A stretch of DNA of 5,135 bases, taken from Flavobacteriaceae bacterium. GTDB lineage: Bacteria; Bacteroidota; Bacteroidia; Flavobacteriales; Flavobacteriaceae. The translations under genes were made by a program, and so were the position numbers. The notes beneath the pieces are model-generated. The model did not search any database, was not told the DNA's origin, and saw only the letters and a program-made list of their open reading frames with translations. Below, piece after piece: positions 1-5,135 of this stretch; the first letter of the stretch is position 1, and every line of letters starts with the position of its first letter. Location: contig JADHLU010000093.1 in the NCBI GenBank assembly GCA_016780435.1, forward strand, positions 1 through 5,135, written 5' to 3'.

Positions 1-888
1 CTGATCGACTATAGACCAGTGCTGAACAGATCCGAACAGCTCAGCAACAAGCTCATCGGTCACCGATTCATGAGGGCCTAATTCTACAGACGGAAACTCG
101 TAAAGCCCAGCCCACAGCCCCTTTTTATCACGCTTTATCAGGCGCTGCCTTCCCAAACTATCTTCAACAGCGAAATAGTGCAGGCTCCTGGGCTTGACCC
201 TGGTCTTTTTAAGTTTGATGGGTAAATCGGCAACCCTTCGACTAGCCAAAGCGCTGCACTTTTCCGCCATGACACAATGATCACATTGGACATTCTTGGG
301 CGTGCACTGCAAGGCACCAAATTCCATGATGGCCTGGTTATACCGGTCTGGACTTTTTACATCTATCAATGACTGGGCTAATTCGGTAAATTGACGTTTG
401 CCCCCGGTTGAATTGATGGGAGTTTCAACCCCAAAAACACGTGACAAAACCCGAAACACATTGCCATCAACTACCGCATGCGGCTGCTTAAAGCTAAACG
501 AAGCAATGGCGGCGGCGGTGTAGGGCCCGATGCCTTTTAATTGAAGAAGTTCGTCGTAGGTTGATGGAAATCGCCCTCCATAGTCGTTGACAAGTTGCTT
601 GGCTGTGGCGTGAAGATTTTTTGCCCTAGAGTAATATCCTAGTCCCTGCCAACAACGCAATACTTCGTCTTCTGAAGCCTCCGCCAGTTCGTGCACCGTT
701 GAAAAGGTTTCTACAAAACGCTTGTAATACGGTAAACCTTGATCAACCCTGGTCTGCTGCAGAATAATCTCTGAGATCCATATCAGGTAAGGGTCATCTG
801 CTTGTCTCCAAGGCAACGATCGCTTGTGCTTCTCATACCACTCGTGTAAGTAAGAGGCAAACCAGCTTTCACCCGCTATCTTTTGCAT
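1..888 (-). CDS. mutY: A/G-specific adenine glycosylase MutY, C-terminus cut by the window edge
   Basis: Base-excision repair enzyme that removes adenine mispaired with 8-oxoguanine. The frame is open for 296 codons from the ATG at 886-888 to the left edge, so only the last part of the C-terminal domain is missing. Visible landmarks: the catalytic Glu40 in WISEIILQQT; a helix-hairpin-helix with LKGIGPYT at 117-124, where Tyr123 occupies the position of the lyase lysine of endonuclease III, as expected of a monofunctional glycosylase; the conserved Asp141 in VVDGNV; and a perfect [4Fe-4S] ligand pattern C195-x6-C202-x2-C205-x5-C211. From about residue 230 the Nudix-like 8-oxoG recognition domain begins (KGLWAGLYEFP at 256-266); its FSH-type motif would lie beyond the edge. 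An in-frame TAG at 895-897 leaves this ATG as the only nearby start. AGGA lies 4 bases upstream of the ATG, a weak ribosome site. Transcribed divergently from the HU gene. Confidence 0.96.
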   Translation of the reverse strand, partial: MQKIAGESWFASYLHEWYEKHKRSLPWRQADDPYLIWISEIILQQTRVDQGLPYYKRFVETFSTVHELAEASEDEVLRCWQGLGYYSRAKNLHATAKQLVNDYGGRFPSTYDELLQLKGIGPYTAAAIASFSFKQPHAVVDGNVFRVLSRVFGVETPINSTGGKRQFTELAQSLIDVKSPDRYNQAIMEFGALQCTPKNVQCDHCVMAEKCSALASRRVADLPIKLKKTRVKPRSLHYFAVEDSLGRQRLIKRDKKGLWAGLYEFPSVELGPHESVTDELVAELFGSVQHWSIVDQ

Positions 889-936
889 ACTGTCCTAAAA
901 TTTAGATCCTTAAGAAGATAAACAGCTTATTATTTA

Positions 937-944
937 TATATTTG
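937..944 (+). promoter_or_regulatory. Bacteroidota -7 promoter element for the HU gene
   Basis: TATATTTG matches the Bacteroidota -7 consensus TAnnTTTG exactly and lies 34 bases upstream of the HU ATG in an AT-rich spacer. This would put the transcription start near 949-951 and give a 5' leader of about 28 bases. No clear TTTG -33 box is visible about 19 bases further upstream. The rest of the 90-base divergent spacer must also hold the mutY promoter; on the minus strand the best candidate is TAAATTTT, one mismatch from consensus, but it sits only about 10 bases before the mutY ATG, so I do not call it. Confidence 0.6.
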
Positions 945-978
945 CAAGCCTTAAAAATTTATTAAAGATAACGAGCAT

Positions 979-1269
979 ATGACGAAAGCAGATATCGTAA
1001 ACACTATCTCTGAGAAGCTTGGTTTAGAAAAAGGAGACGTTCAAGCCACCGTAGAGTCTTTCATGGAAGAAGTAAAAGCTTCTCTTGAACAAGGAGATAA
1101 CGTTTACCTCAGAGGCTTTGGAAGCTTTATCATCAAGAGAAGAGCTGAAAAGACAGGGAGAAACATCTCTAAAAACACAACTATCAAGATTCCTGCGCAC
1201 AACGTTCCCGCATTTAAACCTGCCAAGGTTTTTGTTGAAGGAGTAAAGGGCAGCGTAACCGTAAAATAA
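979..1269 (+). CDS. HU/IHF-family nucleoid DNA-binding protein
   Basis: Small dimeric architectural protein that binds and bends DNA in the minor groove. At 96 aa it has normal length for the family. The N-terminal helical dimerisation part (residues 1-40, starting MTKADIVNTI) is followed by the family signature around GFGSF (46-50), two basic beta-arm strands (about 51-76), and the closing FKPAKVF segment (79-85) with a final helix. At the arm tip, where HU and IHF usually have an Arg-Asn-Pro, this protein reads GRNISKN (60-66), so the DNA-intercalating proline is replaced by Ile63. Such proteins in Flavobacteriia are often named integration host factor subunit beta, but HU and IHF cannot be separated from one sequence, so no symbol is given. 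It is the first gene of a probable two-gene transcript with the small basic protein 26 bases downstream. Confidence 0.95.
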   Translation: MTKADIVNTISEKLGLEKGDVQATVESFMEEVKASLEQGDNVYLRGFGSFIIKRRAEKTGRNISKNTTIKIPAHNVPAFKPAKVFVEGVKGSVTVK

Positions 1270-1295
1270 CTAGTAACCGAAAATTTTGAGACACT

Positions 1296-1385
1296 ATGCC
1301 TAGTGGTAAAAAAAGAAAAAGACATAAGGTAGCTACACACAAGCGCAAGAAGCGCAGAAGAGCAAACCGACACAAGAAGAAATAA
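1296..1385 (+). CDS. 29-aa highly basic protein, AURKAIP1/COX24 (mS38/bS22-like) family candidate
   Basis: A 29-codon reading frame from ATG at 1296 to TAA at 1383-1385. The product starts MPSGKKRKRHK and ends ANRHKKK; 17 of 29 residues are Lys or Arg, 3 are His, and none is acidic. I recall very similar 29-30 aa proteins in Bacteroidota, annotated by databases as AURKAIP1/COX24 domain proteins. That family includes the mitochondrial small-subunit protein mS38 and mycobacterial bS22, so a ribosome-bound role is plausible, but this is inference from composition and recall, not alignment. Its position 26 bases after the HU gene, and a terminator starting at its stop codon, suggest a real co-transcribed gene. 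It does not look like bTHX, whose glycine- and tyrosine-containing core is absent. A non-ribosomal nucleic-acid-binding peptide remains possible. Confidence 0.75.
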   Translation: MPSGKKRKRHKVATHKRKKRRRANRHKKK

Positions 1386-1420
1386 GCCGCTCTAAAGTTC
1401 GTTTAACAGCGGCTTTATTT
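1384..1420 (+). terminator. Intrinsic terminator of the HU/small-protein transcript
   Basis: AAGCCGCT (1384-1391) pairs perfectly with AGCGGCTT (1408-1415). An inner TAAA/TTTA extension (1393-1396 with 1402-1405) closes a GTTCG loop. An interrupted T-rich run (TTTATTTCTTT, from 1414) follows. The 5' arm starts inside the TAA stop codon of the 29-aa gene, which supports that frame as the end of the transcript. Confidence 0.75.
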
Positions 1421-1461
1421 CTTTAGTACTAGCGTACGTTCTTTGACATCTGAAATCGTTA

Positions 1462-1537
1462 GTCGTTCACTTTTGTGAATGACACTATTGTTTAATACAG
1501 TGCATAGAAACTGCATGCGTGCAGACTTTTCATGCAT
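1462..1537 (+). promoter_or_regulatory. Structured leader upstream of rng (candidate regulatory region)
   Basis: The 132 bases between the terminator and rng contain several inverted repeats. GTCGTTCAC (1462-1470) and GTGAATGAC (1475-1483) form a 9-bp hairpin with a TTTT loop; the only non-Watson-Crick pair is G-U. CTGCA (1511-1515) and TGCAG (1520-1524) form a second stem around a TGCG loop. TGCATG (1512-1517) can instead pair with CATGCA (1531-1536), and TGCAT at 1501-1505 can also pair with ATGCA at 1532-1536, so these pairings exclude one another. RNase E in E. coli controls its own mRNA through hairpins in its 5' leader; a similar role here is inference. I found no convincing promoter: TTTG at 1442-1445 with CACTTTTG at 1468-1475 is a poor match with a long spacer. 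Confidence 0.35.
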
Positions 1538-1552
1538 TAATAAATCGAAACA

Positions 1553-3100
1553 GTGAATAAAGAATTAATTATAAAGACAAGTTCTGAAGCTGTCGATTTT
1601 GCCTTATTAAAAGACGGAAAGCTTTTAGAACTTCACCGTGAAGCCAGTGAAAACAGCTTCTCAGTGGGTGATATATTTTTAGCCAAAGTGCGTAAGCCCG
1701 TTTCGGGATTAAACGCAGCTTTTGTGAATGTTGGGCATCAAAAAGATGCTTTTTTACACTACCATGATTTGGGCCCTCAGTTCAATTCATTGATGAAATT
1801 CACCAAAGCACTTCTGAGTAAGAAGATCTCAAACTACAGTTTATCTAACTTTTCGTTAGAAGAAGAAATTGATAAAGACGGAAGTATCAGCGATATAATT
1901 AAGGCCAATCAGTCGATTCTGGTTCAAATTGTAAAAGAACCTATCTCGACCAAAGGACCGCGAATTAGCTCTGAACTTTCTCTAGCAGGACGCTACGTTG
2001 TGATGGTACCGTTCTCAGACCGCATTTCAGTATCTCAAAAAATTGAGAGCTCTGAAGAAAAAAGTCGCCTTAAGCGATTGGTAACTAGCATAAGACCTAA
2101 AGGCTTCGGAATCATCATCAGAACCGTTGCAGAAGGCAAAAAGGTTGCCGAATTAGATCAGGACATAAAACGCCTAATCCAAAAATGGGAGACCCTTTGT
2201 GAAAACGTAAGTAAGGGGCAACATCCTTCAAAAGTTCTCCTAGAGCTTAACCGTTCAACGAGCTATCTAAGAGATGTTTTCAATGAAAGTTTCACGGGTA
2301 TACATACTGACGATCCAGAAATGGCCGATCAGATCAAAGAATACTTGAGTCAAATTTCTCCCAAACACGAATCCCTAATAAAGCTTCACACCGAAGTGAC
2401 CCCCATCTATGAAAAGTTTGGCATAGATCGGCAGATCAAAACCTCATTTGGAAGAACTGCCTCCATGTCTAAAGGGGCTTATTTAGTCATCGAACACACC
2501 GAGGCTATGCACGTGATTGACGTTAATAGCGGAAATCGATCAAATCGAGCAAACAGCCAAGAAGACACCGCATTAGAAGTAAACATGATTGCAGCCTCAG
2601 AAGTGGCAAGGCAATTGCGTTTGCGCGATATGGGCGGAATCATTGTGGTAGACTTCATCGACATGAATAAGGGTGAGCATCGAAAAAAGCTTTACGACCT
2701 TCTTAAAGAAGAGATGAAAGATGATCGAGCGAAGCATAAAATTCTGCCTCCGACCAAGTTTGGCCTCATTCAGATTACCCGTCAACGGGTACGTCCTGAA
2801 ATGAATATCACCACAACCGAAAAGAATCCAGACGCTGTCGAAGATTCTGTGGAGGCTCCAATCAGCTTAATCGACAAGCTGGAGTATCAAATTGAAAAAA
2901 TAGCCCTTAAGAAAGTTAAGGATAAGGTCTATCTGCATATACATCCGTTTATTGCAGCTTACCTTACCAAAGGGTTGTTTTCTCTGAGATACAAATGGTA
3001 TAAAAAGCATAAAGTATGGGTTCATATCATTCCGAGAGACGCCTTTACCTACTTGCAGTATACCTTTAATACAAAAGAAGGCAAAGCGATACGCTTATAA
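1553..3100 (+). CDS. rng: Ribonuclease G/E family endoribonuclease
   Basis: Single-strand-specific endoribonuclease of the RNase E/G family, acting in rRNA maturation and mRNA decay. The 515-aa length fits RNase G-like proteins, with no long C-terminal scaffold as in E. coli RNase E. Domains: an N-terminal RNase H-like segment, an S1 domain (about 36-128, VGDIFLAKV and AAFVNVG) with a charged insertion around 85-115, a 5'-sensor region, and the DNase I-like catalytic core with both metal-binding aspartates, Asp323 in VIDVNSGNR and Asp367 in VVDFIDM. After TRQRVRPE (409-416), where E. coli has the CPxC zinc-link, there is no cysteine; the only Cys in the whole protein is 216. The C-terminal domain (about 455-505) carries HPFIAAYLTKG. 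The start is the GTG at 1553: an in-frame TAA at 1541-1543 excludes longer forms, and the N-terminus MNKELIIK matches the family. No Shine-Dalgarno is visible. Confidence 0.95.
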   Translation: MNKELIIKTSSEAVDFALLKDGKLLELHREASENSFSVGDIFLAKVRKPVSGLNAAFVNVGHQKDAFLHYHDLGPQFNSLMKFTKALLSKKISNYSLSNFSLEEEIDKDGSISDIIKANQSILVQIVKEPISTKGPRISSELSLAGRYVVMVPFSDRISVSQKIESSEEKSRLKRLVTSIRPKGFGIIIRTVAEGKKVAELDQDIKRLIQKWETLCENVSKGQHPSKVLLELNRSTSYLRDVFNESFTGIHTDDPEMADQIKEYLSQISPKHESLIKLHTEVTPIYEKFGIDRQIKTSFGRTASMSKGAYLVIEHTEAMHVIDVNSGNRSNRANSQEDTALEVNMIAASEVARQLRLRDMGGIIVVDFIDMNKGEHRKKLYDLLKEEMKDDRAKHKILPPTKFGLIQITRQRVRPEMNITTTEKNPDAVEDSVEAPISLIDKLEYQIEKIALKKVKDKVYLHIHPFIAAYLTKGLFSLRYKWYKKHKVWVHIIPRDAFTYLQYTFNTKEGKAIRL

Positions 3101-3133
3101 AAAAGGCGGCCCTGTAGGGCCGCCTTTTTTTTT
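3099..3133 (+). terminator. Strong intrinsic terminator after rng
   Basis: GGCGGCCC (3105-3112) and GGGCCGCC (3117-3124) form a perfect GC-rich 8-bp stem with a TGTA loop. It is flanked by an A-run (3099-3104) and nine Ts (3125-3133), which can lengthen the stem by six A-T pairs and make it usable in both directions. The A-run overlaps the rng stop codon (3098-3100). Confidence 0.93.
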
Positions 3134-3147
3134 GCAGCATACCCTAG

Positions 3148-3155
3148 TAACTTTG
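3148..3155 (+). promoter_or_regulatory. Bacteroidota -7 promoter element for recX
   Basis: TAACTTTG is an exact match to TAnnTTTG and ends 6 bases before the recX ATG. With the usual geometry, transcription would start at about 3158-3162, giving a leader of zero to a few bases. A TTTG at 3131-3134 is the nearest -33-like word, but the 13-base spacing is shorter than usual (about 19); at the usual distance lies the T-run of the rng terminator. Confidence 0.5.
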
Positions 3156-3161
3156 GGCATC

Positions 3162-3644
3162 ATGTATTACAAAAGATCAGTAACCCCAGTGGGCAGTGTG
3201 ACCGAAGCTAAACGTAAAATAGAGGCCTTTTGCGCCTATCAAGAGCGCTGTCATAAAGAAGTAGAAGAGAAACTGAAGTCTATGGGAATGATAGAAGAAT
3301 CTATCGCCCATATTATAGGTTACCTTATTGAGCAGAATTACTTGAATGAAGAGCGCTTTACGGTGCAGTTCACCTTGGGCAGGCTTCGGATCAAGTCTTG
3401 GGGACTAGAACGCATTCTGCGCGAATTAAAACTGCGCGGCATAAGTAGCTATAACCTAAAGAAAGCCGCTACGGTTTTTGAAGAAGAACCCTATCTCGAC
3501 ATCTTTGATCAGCTAGCGCAGCGAAAAATAGAAGCCGTTCAAGGATTGTCCCTAGAGACTCGAAAAAAGAAGGTGTTTGAGTACCTGCGTTACAGAGGTT
3601 GGTCGACCGAGTTGATCTACGAAAAGTTAAACGCAATAAACTGA
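3162..3644 (+). CDS. recX: RecX family regulatory protein
   Basis: RecX proteins bind RecA and its filaments and modulate, usually dampen, recombination and the SOS response. The 160-aa product is almost wholly helical with the repeated three-helix units of the family: CHKEVEEKLKSMG (30-42), the typical LIEQNYLNEERF (55-66), then RLRIKSWGLERILRELKLRGI (74-94), and a C-terminal unit ending YLRYRGWSTELIYEKL (141-156). I chose the ATG at 3162. An in-frame TTG at 3132 would add ten residues, but it lies in the T-run of the rng terminator and upstream of the recX promoter element, so it would not be on the recX mRNA. It has its own promoter, separated from rng by a strong terminator, and is convergent with atpC 15 bases away. 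No recA is visible nearby. Confidence 0.92.
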   Translation: MYYKRSVTPVGSVTEAKRKIEAFCAYQERCHKEVEEKLKSMGMIEESIAHIIGYLIEQNYLNEERFTVQFTLGRLRIKSWGLERILRELKLRGISSYNLKKAATVFEEEPYLDIFDQLAQRKIEAVQGLSLETRKKKVFEYLRYRGWSTELIYEKLNAIN

Positions 3645-3659
3645 AGACGCAGTCTAAAC

Positions 3660-3941
3660 CTAGTCAATAAGCACGATCAGCTTATTGTCTTTCATCTCAA
3701 CTGCTCCTCCTTGAATGAGTAATGAGGTCTCGTCTGCTTTCGTTTGAAAATTAGCGGCATGAGAAGACGCCAAAAGTTGGCGATCAAGGCCTATGACAAT
3801 TAAGGCTCCTTTTTGCAGCACCGAAGCGATAGAGGCGTGCTTTTCTAATATCTGAAAAGACCCCTTTACACCCGGAACAGTAACCGCTGTGGCCTCTCCC
3901 TGGTACAAAGTCGCTTCTGGCGAAATAATTTCTAACCTCAT
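3660..3941 (-). CDS. atpC: ATP synthase F1 epsilon subunit, short form
   Basis: Central-stalk subunit of F1Fo ATP synthase that couples gamma rotation to the catalytic head. The 93-aa product begins MRLEIISPEATLYQGEATAV, the expected N-terminal beta-sandwich, with VPGVKGSFQILEKHASIAS (22-40) matching the conserved GxxGxxxxxxxHA pattern and a strand ending GGAVEMKDNKLIVL (78-91). It stops there: the C-terminal two-helix domain, which in E. coli (139 aa) acts as an ATPase inhibitor, is absent. Short epsilon subunits are common in Bacteroidota, so this is a lineage trait rather than a truncation; the frame ends at a clean TAG. It begins 19 bases after the atpD stop with no Shine-Dalgarno and is surely co-transcribed with atpD. 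The rest of the ATP synthase genes are not in this window. Confidence 0.95.
   Translation of the reverse strand: MRLEIISPEATLYQGEATAVTVPGVKGSFQILEKHASIASVLQKGALIVIGLDRQLLASSHAANFQTKADETSLLIQGGAVEMKDNKLIVLID
3665..3687 (+). terminator. Possible weak terminator for recX overlapping the end of atpC
   Basis: CAATAAGC (3665-3672) and GCTTATTG (3680-3687) form a perfect 8-bp stem with a 7-base loop, 20 bases after the recX stop. The following TCTTTC is only partly T-rich. The hairpin lies inside the last codons of atpC, so the repeat may be partly accidental coding sequence. On the minus strand no T-run follows it, so it is not a convincing atpC terminator. Confidence 0.3.
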
Positions 3942-3960
3942 ATTTATGCGCTAAATGCGA

Positions 3961-5135
<1,175 letters not shown>

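Noticed and set aside
138..320. 60-codon minus-strand frame
   Set aside because: It overlaps the mutY frame, which has every MutY landmark; the product resembles no known protein.
1104..1373. 89-codon minus-strand frame across the HU and small-protein genes
   Set aside because: Antisense to two better supported genes; composition reflects the reverse of lysine-rich codons.
1296..1385. Small basic gene as ribosomal protein bTHX
   Set aside because: bTHX has a Gly-, Trp- or Tyr-containing core with TRRGK; none of this is present.
1511..1530. CTGCA-TGCG-TGCAG hairpin followed by ACTTTT as a terminator
   Set aside because: A 5-bp stem and a short T-run just before rng would be a very weak terminator; better treated as leader structure.
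2479..2785. Two minus-strand frames of 61 and 62 codons inside rng
   Set aside because: Antisense shadows of the conserved catalytic region of rng, with no recognisable product.
3132..3161. TTG start giving a 170-aa RecX
   Set aside because: The TTG is in the terminator T-run and upstream of the -7 element; the extra ten residues are not family-like.

Overview
The window looks like an ordinary housekeeping stretch of a Bacteroidota chromosome, most likely from the class Flavobacteriia. The reasons are protein-level family traits: an HU/IHF-like protein of the flavobacterial type, an RNase G without the zinc-link cysteines, a short (93 aa) ATP synthase epsilon subunit, and an AtpD with extra insertions compared with E. 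coli. At the DNA level there are TAnnTTTG promoter elements and almost no Shine-Dalgarno sequences. I cannot assign a genus.

Layout, left to right. Positions 1-888 (minus) carry mutY, cut by the left edge and open for 296 codons. A 90-base divergent spacer follows, with a good promoter for a plus-strand unit. That unit is an HU/IHF-family DNA-binding protein gene (979-1269) and a 29-codon gene for an extremely basic protein (1296-1385) resembling the AURKAIP1/COX24 (mS38/bS22-like) family. An intrinsic terminator begins at its stop codon. Next is a leader of about 130 bases with inverted repeats, then rng (1553-3100), starting at GTG and closed by a very strong intrinsic terminator. recX (3162-3644) has its own promoter just inside the end of that terminator and may give a nearly leaderless mRNA. 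On the opposite strand, atpD (5' end beyond the right edge) and atpC run toward recX as the two-gene atpDC unit. The convergent recX/atpC junction is only 15 bases.

Functionally there are four themes: repair of 8-oxoG:A mispairs (MutY) and control of RecA (RecX); nucleoid structure (HU); RNA and ribosome function (RNase G and the small basic protein); and the F1 catalytic and central-stalk parts of ATP synthase (AtpD, AtpC).

I saw no mobile element, CRISPR array, tRNA or rRNA gene, toxin-antitoxin or defence module, and no credible undescribed system. The items most worth a second look are the 29-aa basic protein, the structured rng leader, and the recX promoter placed against a terminator.
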